A DNA stretch of 64,000 nt from Cadophora sp. MPI-SDFR-AT-0126 (taxonomy: Eukaryota; Ascomycota; Leotiomycetes; Helotiales; Ploettnerulaceae): the NCBI GenBank assembly GCA_020747065.1, contig JAGMVK010000012.1, positions 682,001-746,000 on the forward strand, given 5' to 3'. The notes below the pieces were generated by a model. That model was not told the origin of the DNA and searched no databases. It saw nothing but the letters and a program-made list of their open reading frames with translations. Positions 1 through 11,660 of this stretch are shown one piece after another. How positions within the stretch are numbered: the stretch's first letter is position 1; the number at the start of each line of letters is the position of its first letter. A program made the translations under genes and the position numbers.

Positions 1-687
1 TGCTCCATATGTGTGGTGTCGTTTTCGTTCATCATACTCTCGAAAGCTGACTTGATGCCCGCCTAGAAGGAATGGAAATTAGCATGGCTCTTCGATGCAT
101 CGGAGGGTGAATGAGAGGTTCTTACTATGCAATGCAGTTGATGAAACATGGAGATGCAGAAATATTCATTCTTCACTTCTACTCGTCCGTCTTCTTGAGG
201 GACTTCGACGGGCATCTCGACAAATCCTCTTCCTACTGCAAAAACCGTCTTTATCAGCAATTAGGAAAGCACACGTTATGAGATGAGCATACAGGGAATC
301 AGCTTCGACCACGCATCGTCCTTCGTTCTCTCGACTTCGAAATCTACATAGCCATTGAAAACCACCGTCTGATCACGAGGAACTGTATACACATCAGCGC
401 AGAAACTATATCCGCAGTGTCCAACCCATCAACATACTATCAGGTACCAACGTCGATGAGACCGGCGTACTTTGGAGAAAGTCTGGTTGTAGTATTATCA
501 CCAACGCAATGGACATCGATATGACATAGAGTCCAGACATGGCGAAGAAAGCTATTCGAAAACCTGGGAATAGGCGTCGAGCTACACTTCCATTCTGGTT
601 TACTTCCTTAAGTGAATCCCAAGACTCGGCATCTTCGACTTTTCTGTAGCTTGAGCTGAAGGAGTTTGGAAATCTGGATGAAGACAT
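1..687 (-). CDS. UstYa-like (DUF3328) oxidase, cut by left window edge
   Basis: UstYa-family proteins are small membrane-anchored oxidases that act in fungal ribosomal-peptide and other cyclic metabolite pathways, using two HxxHC motifs. I start at the ATG at 687. The first exon gives a soluble N-terminus and one hydrophobic segment (about residues 45-65). A downstream exon carries the family's VVFNG...DDAW...LIP stretch and ends at 293. A 57-nt intron (292-236) follows, then an exon 235-126 containing the first motif (HQLHC), an intron 125-63, and a last visible exon 62-1 ending in THMEH, the start of the second HxxHC. The gene therefore continues off the left edge. Frames of exon 1 and the VVFNG exon do not join cleanly around 400-470: either a very short intron (possible donor at about 455, acceptor at about 410) or a one-base frameshift. 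The family call is firm; that join is not. Confidence 0.75.
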
Positions 688-1919
688 TTTTTTTTTGTGT
701 GTGAAAAGTAAAGATTGAGATATTAGTTTAGATAGAGATGGTATGGGATCATTGAAACGAAAGTCAATGGAGAAGTAAAAGGAATGACGAGATGACTGGA
801 CGTTGGCAATGAGATCCGGCCAGGCCTCCAATACCGACTCACTGCGGCATGCGAGGCTGGCTGCATCGACGAGGCCGAGAGCGGGTGTCGAGGATGGGAC
901 GACAGCCGTCTCAGGAGAAGAGATGGCGGGGCTTGCACATTTCGATTTGCCCAGGCACAATCGCCAACTTTAAACCTTATTCCAACTCAAATCATCCCAT
1001 GAATAATATGATATCGCTCTAGGTCATCCAACCTTTGACATGCTTTGCGGAGAAATCCCAGACCTGTAACCTGGAAGCTCGCAACCAAGCTTTTTTGGGG
1101 TGATCATCCGTGCTTGATTAGTTTTGGGTTGTGCCGATCCCTCTGTCATTGATGAACCACGGTGCTTGGAAACGGTGACAGTTGAGCTCGGGTATCTTCC
1201 TCCCGAGTTTCAGCGACGCATGCCACGCCATGCTTTTCGGGGTTGGTGATTGAGATGGCACTTGGTATTCTATTGATAGGACGGGAATGTTGCGACCGTC
1301 TGTTTGTTTTGTTACAGATCGGGAGGCTGTGAGTGATTTCTGAGGTGAGGAATTCGTCATCCTCTGAATGTGAGTGAGCATTTACAGAGTGGTCTCGAGG
1401 TAGGTGATTGGTAGCTTAACACTTGACTTTCTGAAGCAGGCTGAGAGAAGGAAAACAGAGCTCCACCGTTGAAGCCAGTATGCTTGAGGCTGAAGTGACC
1501 TACTGAGCTTGAACTTGTGGAGAGCAGCTGAAATTACCCCGGATGTTTAGTCTTCTGGTGGTGCTAAATGTCCTAAGAAGCGAATGTGGCGTTTACTTGC
1601 CGGCATGCAAGGCTCGTCGCCTGCTGGGACAGGCTAGTAGACAGTCAAGGCATTTCAGTTGCACCACTATGTGGTAGGTATCGGATTAGAAACGTCTATT
1701 TCTCCACTAGATTGAGATATGAACGATATGAAATGTGGATCTTGTGAAGGTGTTTTTGGACCTAGGAAAGAGAGCAAATCCTGCTTTGGATCATAGACAA
1801 CTAGCAAAAGAACGTATTTCAAGCGAGTATATAGAATGCTCTGCATGACTACACGCCCAAAGAAATCCTCACAAGATGGTTAATGACAAAAGAATTCACA
1901 TGTTCCTTATCATCAATCG
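688..1919. other. Intergenic, no recognised gene
   Basis: This stretch lies upstream of the UstYa-like gene. The only open frames are short; the longest (minus strand, 1381-1118) resembles nothing I know and has no supporting splice pattern. It presumably includes the UstYa-like promoter. Confidence 0.5.
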
Positions 1920-3011
1920 GTGACAAATTTGGCGGACAAGATAAAGGGAGAGTCTAGGTTCGTTCAGAACTCGGAAATGCTGCCCCACCATTGGTCTGCT
2001 CGCGCTCTCGCACAGCGCCCAATCAGACTAAGTTTCCACGATGCTCTCAAATTAGAACAGAACTTCAACGGGTGGGCCAGAAACGTAACCACTACTATTA
2101 ATATCCCAGATATTGATAAGACCTCTGTCATGAGTGACTGTGCTGAGTGGTATAAGAGCAATGAATCCCTCCAATCTTCCGTTGGAATCGAATCGGTGTT
2201 TCCATCGATTTCAGGATACGTCACAACCATGGAGCATGCCTTAGCGACAGTGTCCCCAACGAGAAACGAGATGCCATCAAATGCCTTCTGTACCAGGTTG
2301 ATAAGTCGATGAACTGTTCTTCGGAACTTGGGCGACTTGAAACTCTCACCGGACTGGCAGATGATGTGCCCAGGAGCCAACTGAATCGACTAAGCCGTCG
2401 GACTGAATCCAGAGTGAAAAGTGAACGGGCACCGCGGATCGGATCCCTGACCGACAACGCAGGAAAACCCCTGGAGGAATACAGATTGAGCCGGTATAGC
2501 TGGAGATGGACTGACGCTGTCCAACGTCTAGCAGAGCATGAACATATTGGGTTGGGATCATCAATGACTGTTGGATGCTCAGTCAATATTGGATCGGCAC
2601 ATAACTCAGGATGGGATGCGGGACCGAGTGGCAGAAGAACTACAACGCGCGTACATGCTCTCCACCACTGAGTTGAGCGGGGGAGAACGGTTTGGGGGCG
2701 ATTCTTGCTGTTGCTGCCCATGTATTTCTGGTCAACTTGGATTCGAAGCTAAAGATGTCGTTCTCCATGCGGCAATAAAGCTCAGACGAAGCGACCCTGC
2801 ATGCACAGTAACGATGGTTAACAGGATTTCGAGTTCGCAAAACTGTCTGAGCTGTCGCTCAGCTTCGGCATCATTTTCAGAGGGTCGGCCCGCGTCGATG
2901 GGAAACACACCGTTCACCTGGGACCCAAACTCTGCGGACTGGAAGAATACAACCTCCTGGCTTTGCCAGAACCGTCGGCCTCAGGTCAGTGTTCCACACT
3001 TCAAAACATAG
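1920..3011 (+). pseudogene. Frame-broken coding remnant of unknown family
   Basis: Three overlapping plus-strand open frames follow one another (1920-2312, about 2270-2671, about 2571-3011). The second frame reads sensibly upstream of its first ATG (RDAIKCLLYQVDKSMNCSSE), so the protein appears to continue from frame one into frame two through a one-base slip near 2262-2270 rather than through an intron. A second slip near 2570-2670 would lead into the third frame (DRVAEELQRAYMLSTTELSG). The composition is protein-like, with amphipathic helices and no low complexity, but I do not recognise the family. It could be a decayed gene or a multi-exon gene whose introns I cannot place. Minus-strand frames here are also open, which lowers confidence. 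Confidence 0.3.
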
Positions 3012-5693
3012 TGAAGAAAGGAGTCCTCAGCACCGCAACTGTTGCTCGTTGTCCGGATCACATGCTACCATGATCTCCTCCAGATGCTAACAGTCTACGT
3101 AGCAGTCTACGTGCAGGAATGTCTCGACCTTGTTCCTCACGGGACTATCCACCCGCCTCTAACGCCCAACAGACTGTCCATTTTACAATGGCTACCTCGG
3201 ACACCATCACGGGTCTGAACCAGGATGGCCGTTGGACATGACCCTCGTCACTTGAAATGAAGCTTGTGGCATGATTTCATAGCTTCGAAGAGATGGAACT
3301 GGCTTCATACATTGGACAGTTGGACTCTTCTCTGAGGAAATGCCGGGGACGATCCGCAAACATCCTCATCGACATGCTTCCTCTGCACGAATGCTCCACA
3401 ATGACCACATTTCCGTTGTCTTTATTGGCTGTTCCCAGAAGTCATGGTTAGGGGAATTACTCTCCGAATGAAGCTCAAGCAAGGATGTTTGAAATAGCCT
3501 TTGCTAATGTTCTTCGAAAAGCAAATAGCTATACCTGCAACTAATGACCATCACATTACGACGAAAATTATATGACACGAAGGTACCGGTCATGGGATAT
3601 TCTACTAGGCATGCGATCATTACTGGGTTTAGTGAAACTTGGTTTGACGAGACCAGGTAGGTTGAGGGTTGTCCGGTAGTAAGCTTTTGAGCAGAATGCT
3701 TTACTGGGAGACGCATGTATCCAAGGGCAGTCGTGTCGGACCGAGGTCATAACAGGCTGAGGTCCGATTGTTGGTGATTTGACTTGCATGAACCGGGATA
3801 TGTCCACTTCGACTTCCGAGGCGAGCAAGGTCACGGAAGGTTGTGGTAGTACAATTTGAGCGGACTATGCACAGAAGTTCTGATAGGAGGGCTTTACCAA
3901 AGAACCTTTCTTCTCGTTATCCAGGAGCCTCTGCCATTATTTCCGGCTTCTCTGGCGTTGCGCGGGCCAGAGGCAGAGTCATTGTGATCAGGAAGGCACA
4001 TATCAACCTGCAGAATGAGGAAACGATCAGGGAAGGTGCGGAACGCTTTTTTTCCCCCAGGGGGTAGGTATTTAATGTGATCAACAGCGAGGTTTCCTTT
4101 TCGACTCTGCCTCTCCTCGCCCACATTTAGAGTTGTACCCGTTGGTGTCGAGATAAGGGCTCGAGTACACCTTGTTCAAAGCTCCACTCCCGCTACGTTG
4201 TGTATGGACAGTATTCACAAGAACCAACAGAACCAACAAAACCAACAACGCCAGGCGAGGCGCAGGCGGTCATGCAAGCAATCCCGTCCCGATCTCCCCG
4301 ATCGGTGAGATCGTATGGACTGATGCATCGGCATGCGATGTCACACCAACCAGAGCGGTCTGATTCCGTAACGGCCTGACATCGGAATAAAAGAAATGTC
4401 CACCAGATCCAAGACAGACTGAGGCTTCCGGATCCAACAGACGCCATTTCTTCATTTCCTTACCAGCGCAGCACTCTATTTGCTTGCAAGCGCTCGGGAG
4501 CTGCCGTTTTCTGCATCTCGTCACATTTAAAATGGATCCTTCTTGTTTTCTCCCCTCTTTTACCTTTTCGGAAGGTCACTGGCAAGGAAAGTACGAGCTG
4601 CAGATACATTTACAAGAACACGTTGCTGCAGAGTCCTTGTCGTGTATGCAGCCACTATCACACAGTTGCCGCTACCGCGTTTCTTGAGCACAATCTCTGG
4701 TCCTTTAAGCGCGGTCTTTGCGATATCGTACGTTGTTTTCATAAGCACATCGAGAATGCAAATATGGCACAAGTCGTTTCGTCGTAGAACAGCAACGAAG
4801 TCGCTGAACTTTTCAAAGAAGTTGGTGGACAATTTGCGAAAGTCTTATCTCTCCTATCACGAGCTGTAGATTGATGGTGGTCAGCCCTTCAGGCTCACTA
4901 GAGCTGTACGACGCGGAACACCCACTGTCGTCCCTGCCAGTCTGCCAGTGCCCTGGCTGCGTTGTAATTAAATCCTGCACAGAGTTCAAGACGCTGCCAG
5001 GGTTGTTGACCTCCAGCGCTTGTGCAGCTTTCTCATTGGTCTCGCTTGTACCCCTTGCTGGTCTGATCTGCACCACTGACGAGGCGTTATTCAACCACAC
5101 ATATAGTGGTGGTTGCGGGCTTGCAGGGCCATTACTATGCGACCAAGCGCGGTGTATCGGGCCCTCGCCCCCTCATTGGAGCGTTCGCTTTCGTTTTCAA
5201 GTGAGAATTTAGCAACAACACAACGGCTGATGTCCTCAGTACCGACACAACGGTCGACGGCGACTGGGGAGCTCGGATAAACTTGCGAAAACTGGTCTGT
5301 GAGTGGTCAGCTTTGTTCTGTTTGGCTGCCAACCCGCAGAGAAACATGTTGGGGGCGAGGACCTTGAGAGGCATCTCTGTGGAGTAGTGCTGCAGGGGTT
5401 GCATGTAAGGTGTGTTGCGCTGTTGCGTCCTCTATCGATAGTCGGAGCTGGACCTGGAGCCGGGGAGTATGCGCGCCCGTATATGATGGTGAGCTGCCGT
5501 TATCCAGCCTTTCCTCACCTCTGCGTCTTTTCCCTCTTCGAAGGTTGCGGTTTGTGTTTGATTGTTGGACTATTCCTCCGAGGGGCGGCGTTCTACCCAT
5601 GCCCTCATCAACAAGGCTGCGGCTGGAAATCTTTGGTGCCGTGAAGTCGAGATGGTCTTTCGGCCGCCAGGAGCCTCTTCAGCCATCCAGCTT
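3012..5693. other. Intergenic, no recognised gene
   Basis: Scattered short frames on both strands show no recognisable motif, signal peptide or consistent splice chain. No repeat of note was seen. The right end is the promoter side of the membrane glycoprotein gene starting at 5709. Confidence 0.5.
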
Positions 5694-5708
5694 ATGAGTC
5701 CTTCCGAA

Positions 5709-7515
5709 ATGGCCGCTTCAACTCTTGCCTCAGTTTTGGTTGCATGTATGTTGACACCGACCTGGGCCTTGCAAGTCTCACCCAACTCGGCCTGTGCATC
5801 TGTCTGCGTAGACAGTCTACCGTCAGATTTCTCTGACCCAAATGTCTCGAACACTATTGGTTCTGACGTAGTCTGCAACGATGAAAACTATGGCCGTACT
5901 TCAGCTGGTGCCAAGTTTGAAGGTTGTTTGACCTGTCTCCAGTCTAGCACCGCATCAGGTGGAAACGAAAATGATCAGGGATGGTACTTTTGTACGTTCG
6001 AAGTCACTCCTAAGAAAATTGACTCAGCAGCTAATGGTATACCAAAGACAACCTTCGATATGCCTTCAGCACCTGCATATTCGGTGCAGCCAATGCCTCG
6101 GACTCGTTGTCTACCCCATGTTCCACGAGCGCCGTGTGTGAACCTCTTCAAAAATCTCTCAGTGACGGCATGGGAACACCATTAACTGCAAGCCAGTATT
6201 CATACTGCTCGGCATACGACAATTCGTTCTTGGGATCTAGCCTAGATACGTGTCGGGACTGCCTCAAGTCCAATAGCGATACTTTTTTCCTCTCAAATTG
6301 TGCGTAGCCTTGACACGTCTTGTCAATGATGCCCACTGACCCTTCACAGTTCTCACTGCTTTGCAAGCAGGCTGCACCCAAAGACCACCCACAGGCTTTG
6401 CAGTTGGCCTGAATGACACACTTTTCTCCAAAAACCAAGTCAAAATGACCTCTCCATCGTCGACCCCGGGCAAGAAAGACAAAGGCGGTCTCAGCCAAGG
6501 TGCAATTATTGGCATTGCGATTACAGGCGTCGTTGTTCTACTTATGTTGATTGCAGTAGCGTTCATATGTATGAGAAAACGTCGTACTGCAAAACGTCTC
6601 AAGCAGCTTCAGAGCCCCCTTGATGAGAGATTTGGCGCCGAGAACATCACTGCCCCTCACCACGGAGCATACAGTTCTCCACAAACATCACCTCCACTCA
6701 AAGAGGAGGAACATGTGCAGATGTCTCGTGCTCCCAAGGTCAGAAACTTTAGTTTATTGAGACAGCTGCCTCAACGAGCTGGAGAATGGCAAGGCACTGG
6801 AGTTCAACCTTCGCCTCACTCCACTCACTCTTCCAATCCTCCTCTATACTCTCCACCTCGACCCAATCGAGAGTCAATACCGGCACATCACGCTTACATC
6901 CCACCCGAGTACACGCCGTCATCCCGTAACTCAACCTCTCCATTATACTTACCGCAACCTCCATCACCACCACAGCAACCACCACAACCACTCCCGGCTA
7001 CACATCCCCAACGAACCCCACCTCCAGTCTCACTGGATGCCACTGTGAGGAACACCCTGCCGTCAGGGCCTCGGGCTTCAGTGGCCAGAAACACGAGCAA
7101 TTCATCAAATGTTCTACCTACAGGGCCCGGCGCCTCAGTGGCAAGGAACCCGAGGAATGCTTCACCATCACCACCAGGTCCGCAACCGCTAGCAACATCT
7201 CACAGTCGAAATACTAGCAACGCATCAACAGCCCTCCCCAGTGCGCCTCCAGCTGCAATATCTCGGAATGCGAGCACCACATCCAAACTCCAGACACAGA
7301 ATCTTGGACTTCGACGAGGATTTATCCCCAGTCCAGTCCAAATCTCTGGCCCAATCGTCAAAGTAGAGAATCGTCTTGAATCTAAAGAGCAGGCACGAAA
7401 GAACAGAGAGAGATTGTACAAGGAAGGCATCAGCTCACGATCTGAAGACAAAGAGGGCGCGAGACCGAGTCTTGAAAGTGATACGAGCGAGGAGATGTGG
7501 CCAGGAAGTTATTGA
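5709..7515 (+). CDS. Cysteine-rich single-pass membrane glycoprotein, paralog A
   Basis: Exons 5709-5991, 6048-6299 and 6350-7515 encode 566 aa; an in-frame ATG at 5694 is an alternative start. The protein has a signal peptide (about residues 1-20), a cysteine-rich ectodomain, one membrane span (GAIIGIAITGVVVLLMLIAV), a basic stop-transfer (MRKRR) and a long Pro/Ser/Asn-rich cytoplasmic tail. The ectodomain has CxxxC near the start, GSDVVC, CxxC, YNLRYAFSTCIFG, PC-x5-C, and a second CxxC before SNFLTALQAGC, which suggests an internally duplicated cysteine module. Asn-x-Ser/Thr sites are present. It matches the gene at 8550-9950 in motif order and in the phase and place of two introns. I infer a surface sensor or adhesion role by topology only; the function is unknown. 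The tail contains imperfect tandem repeats (about 7041-7280). Confidence 0.85.
7041..7280 (+). repeat. Imperfect tandem repeats in the paralog A tail
   Basis: About four degenerate copies of a roughly 20-residue unit (RNTSNSSNVLPTGPGASVA type) lie in the predicted cytoplasmic tail. Each copy has an RN(T/P/A) start followed by a Leu-Pro-x-(G/A)-P core and a (S/I)-x-RN end. Copies differ at both DNA and protein level, so this is an old expansion. Paralog B has no equivalent. Confidence 0.65.
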
Positions 7516-8549
7516 TGTGATGATGAATTTTGAATTGATTATCTTGCAAGGCGTGTTGGCGTTGACCTGGGACCATAGTGTAGGAGTTCAAGGCTAAAGT
7601 GCTTGTGCAAACTGGGCTCTGTTGGTTGTTTGTCTCACGGGGTTCTGGGTTGGAGTGGTACACATCAGATTGAAATCGATTGATAAATAGTAATTGAACA
7701 TTTCCAGAATCTCAGATGTCTTCAAACACGAACATTGTATGGCGATCTGTTCGGCAACTCATGCAACCAAAGTTTCGAAGTAAACAAACCCAGGTCAGCG
7801 GCTGGCAGAACGCCTCCATCACGAAGTGAAAACCAACAAATCCGTCCATCCACCAGATCACATCGCTTGGAGCTCACTGCCTGCAACATCGGCAGATCAT
7901 TTACCGATTGAGAAATGCGTGCATGCAGTATCATGCCCTGGACGTGTAACTTCGCTTGAGAGATATCTCACTGATGTTGGATTTGTTGGAAATGCAAACC
8001 CCCGCAAATCCAGCCTCTCCGTATCTGTACAGTACTTGCAACATTTGCTGTGCCCCCCATAAGATCGGCCATATGTCTCAAATCCGTAAGCGAGGGCCGC
8101 AAATTGGGTCCCCCAACTACCGCTGTGCATCTTCACGGCACATCCGGAGCAAGATCGAGTCAAACTCGAGCGTTCAGTAGCTTGCTTCACTATAGCGAAT
8201 GACTGTAACGATCAACCTTTGCATTGGGGAGAACAGGTTGGAAAAGCATGGGAGGAGGATATTCGCTTCTAAAGTCCTGTATTATTCTCGTAAGGAGTGA
8301 GAGCTTAAGAAGGCGAGTCGAGTGACCAGATACAGACTGCCAACGGGGTATCACCGTCGCCAACCATCCCATCCTCACCACCCACACCTCAACCAGATTG
8401 AGATTTAGCCAGACCCCCCGCATTTATCCAACCAGCGACGCCGCTACCCCTGCCCTACCCTGCACACCCAAGAACTCCCGCTAAAGACTTTGACCAATGA
8501 ATGAAACCCAACAAACAACTACTTGTCCCTGCTCACTGCCCTACCGTAT
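7516..8549. other. Convergent intergenic region between the paralogs
   Basis: This stretch of about 1 kb lies between the stops of the two convergent glycoprotein genes. It should hold both 3' UTRs and terminators. Short frames in it are not convincing, and I saw no extended inverted repeat. Confidence 0.5.
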
Positions 8550-9950
8550 TCACACAGCGTAACCCCTCCTCACATCCTCGTCTGTGAGCGGACCCGCCCC
8601 CCTGCCATTGCCTGGATGTAACAGTACAGGGGCCACATTCTGCATCTCTATCGTTTCTCTCTTCTCTCGGCTCCTGCTGCGCATACCCGAAGTTGAACCT
8701 CCACCAACACTGCCTTTCCTATCGAGTGGCCACTCGCTGGAGCTCCCAACGGGTTGGAACTGGTTGTTGACATCGACTGGACTCGAATATTGACTCGAAT
8801 ATGGGCTGAAGTACACCTTCTCTCCTATCGCACTAGCCGGACTCTCTTCTTCGTGACCCCCTCTTGCCCATGGCTGTGTTGATACCAGAGGCCGCTGGCT
8901 TTGAGGACTGTCGAAGAAACCCCCAGGACTAGGCATAGGTGGCGACATCGATGCTGCCTTTTGCTGCGAGACCCACTCTGCGTACCCGGTTTCTTGCTGG
9001 TGCTTCATCAAGAACCTCCTGCGACGTCTCTTTCCTCTCCAGATGATGCAGCAGCCGATCATGGACAGAAGGACTACAAAGCCTCCAACAGCAATACCAA
9101 TCTTGGCTCCCAAGTTCAAACCGCCATTTGCAGGTCCTTGGTAGTTCGATGTTGGTGCCGTATCAGGGGACGTTATGTTAACAAGAGTTGTGGAGAATAA
9201 ATTGCCCTCGATATAAAGCTTGCCTCCCGGTACTGGTTGCTGTTGACATGCTGCATTGAGTGTTGTTACAACTGTCGAGGGGAAAAGTCAGTGAGCACTC
9301 AAAAGAGTAGATGAAATGGAAGCATACAATTCGTAATGTAGAATTCGCTGTCCTGTAACTGGAGACAGGAAGTGCAACGAGGAATAGTGACAGCCGGTAG
9401 GAGTGGGCAGAAGCCATAACTGCTGGCATTGACAGAGAGTGAATCGAACTCGAAAGCATTCTGAAGAGAGCCACAAGAAGTACTTGCATACGTTAAAACA
9501 TGATATCTGTAAACGGACTCTGTCCAAAGGCTTACCTTGTGGCGCACGGCGTGCCTGCTACATTCTTGTTGTCTGGATAACCAAATAGACACCAGCTTAT
9601 GGCATACCGAAGGTTATCTACGATTGATTAACAACTTAGCAAATGGCTCGTTGGTTCCGGGTGCAATTCGCCATATACTCACAGATTGCCCAATGGAGAT
9701 CCGACTGCTTGGTGACAGGATCAACATATTGACTTCCTAATTGGCATGAGACACAGGTTGAAAATACTATCCCCGCTGCTGCTGTCTTGTAATCGGAGTT
9801 GGTGCAAACAAGATCACTCCCTGTGGTACTCCCCAACTCATTGCCACACTGAGCAGCACAGGGAGACGATGTGGACGCTTTCAGAGCTGTTGTCGATGGC
9901 GCGAAAGATGTGATGAGAACGAGAGCAGGTGCAAAGCTTGATGGCCGCAT
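8550..9950 (-). CDS. Cysteine-rich single-pass membrane glycoprotein, paralog B
   Basis: Exons 9950-9683, 9617-9536, 9482-9328 and 9271-8550 encode 408 aa. Layout matches paralog A: signal peptide (about residues 1-22), CxxxC, GSDLVC, CxxC, YNLRYAISWCLFG, PC...C, a second CxxC module, ITNFVTTLNAAC, one membrane span (IGIAVGGFVVLLSMIGCCII), a strongly basic stop-transfer (RGKRRRRR) and a Ser/Pro-rich cytoplasmic tail. Two intron positions (after the WAI/WYF codon and inside ITNF/SNF) coincide in phase with paralog A; the intron at 9535-9483 is extra. The gene converges on paralog A. The tail is shorter than in A and lacks its tandem repeats. A sensor or receptor-like cell-surface role is inference from topology; no catalytic domain is visible. 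Confidence 0.85.
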
Positions 9951-11660
9951 CTTTGTAGGCCCAAGAGCCGTGATCTTGTGTTATGAACGATTGTGGTGAA
10001 CTCTCCGATGTCCGAGGTTGAGTTGAGAGATGGGTTACATGAACACTGATTGGGCTCTCTTGATCTTGGCCAGCAAGATTGTTCTACCTCCTTGCAAACA
10101 AACAGAGTTGATTAACGAGTTGCTTCTGTTGTAAAGCGAGGGGGGCAGCTTGCTGGCATATATGGAAGTATCAATGAAAGCTTGAGTGTGATCAAGACGT
10201 CCGCGATGCGCACTTATCTCGAGGAAACTTCTCCACAGCTCAGCCCCGGCACCCTGTGCCCCCCTACGGCAGAGACCGATACACCGTGTTCACCAACAGT
10301 GTTGTTGTGCATGCGAGGTACCCTGCAGTCACCCTGCAGACAGGGGTCGAAGTGATGATCCAGCAGGGTTTCCAAGCTTCTACTCGCGATTGATTGGCGA
10401 TCATGGGGCTGGAGAGGCGAACCATCATCCACAACGGGCCACTGAAAATCCCTGAATTCCCTCCCCAAAGCACGTAGTCACGCTGGCTGAACCTGGAGAA
10501 GCGATGATTGGGGATGATTGGGGGCGGTTGGTGCCCTCGTGGCCGTAAGTGGAAGTGTCGTAAAGCTCGGCTGGAAGAAATAATGGATTCAAGCACGCCC
10601 ACTATTGACCTCTTCCTGTGATAGTGACGAGAAATGTTCAGCGCAATGTGTGATGTGATGCGATGCGATGAGACGAGATTGCTGTGACAGCTGCAGCTCA
10701 CCGTCAGAGACAGCCGCCCCGAAGCAATACAAATCACAATAATTGAGACTTGAGAATTGCTTCATCTTCAATTGGCCCCGCTGTTGCCACAGCAAGGACG
10801 AGAGTGATGAAGCTATCCATTGGAACGGTACGGCCCGGCTCTGTCGGATTGGGAGGATCGGGGGCTAGGAAGGCCTTCTCAGTGGCCGCTACAGAAACGC
10901 CATACAAATATGCAACTATTACTTTTTGGCCCCCTATCTCGCCAGCATCTGAGCGAAATGCTGAATCGGATGGTGGCGTTAGCTTGGGATCGCTGGACTC
11001 CCAATCCAGACTCGTTGAGATACTGGGCGCGTAACGTCGTAAGACGATTGGATGCGTATTCCACCAGAGGAACATTATGTCAGCCACCTGACAACTCAGG
11101 ACATACTTTCTGCAGGTAGCCAATGAGCAGATGCTTCTTCAGTGTCTTCGAGAATGCTGGTGGCATCTATGGTCCAGTAGGAGACCGTTCTCAGAGAATC
11201 AGATTCTCATGCATCTCCACAAACGTTTCCTTCGCTTCACTTTCCGGTGTTGTGGTTCGGGACTTGAAGTGCGACGACTGCAGAGGCGGTTAGAGGTGCC
11301 GATTGATTGACCATTTCGTACGACCTTTGCACATGGCTGCATGTTTGAGCACTATGTCTCCGATTTGAGTCAGTTGCAAAAAGCACAATGTTACACACTG
11401 ATATCAAAAGGGGCGAATATTAAGCTAACGACTGAAGCCGTTGGCTTAGATATTGGTAACGACTGAGATCAGAAAGCTTGAATTGTGACGAAGCGACAGA
11501 AGCGGTAAAACCAAGGTTCATGGGTTCATTGAATCAATGCCGGTTGCATCATAAGTACAGTACGATATATGGAACCACATGTCATCCCTTTCTTGCAAGG
11601 ACCGATTTGGGGAAATATCACAAATCGGTCCTTGTCATTCCACGTCTTCATAATCAACGA
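9951..11660. other. Intergenic with a hairpin at its right end; no recognised gene
   Basis: Open frames at 10264-10737 and 10734-11123 (both strands) have no recognisable motif or splice support. A short run of GATGC/GATGT-like direct repeats occurs near 10645-10675. A perfect hairpin lies at 11596-11634 (separate entry). Confidence 0.45.
11596..11634. repeat. Perfect 14-bp inverted repeat with 11-nt loop
   Basis: The arms caaggaccgatttg (11596-11609) and caaatcggtccttg (11621-11634) are exact reverse complements separated by 11 nt. The repeat sits about 27 nt past the LPMO stop codon, so it would fold in that mRNA's 3' UTR. It may be a 3'-end or stability element, or a short mobile-element footprint; the sequence alone does not decide. 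Confidence 0.85.

Noticed and set aside
10734..11123. 129-codon minus-strand frame
   Set aside because: The plus strand is equally open and no family motif is visible; it may be chance.
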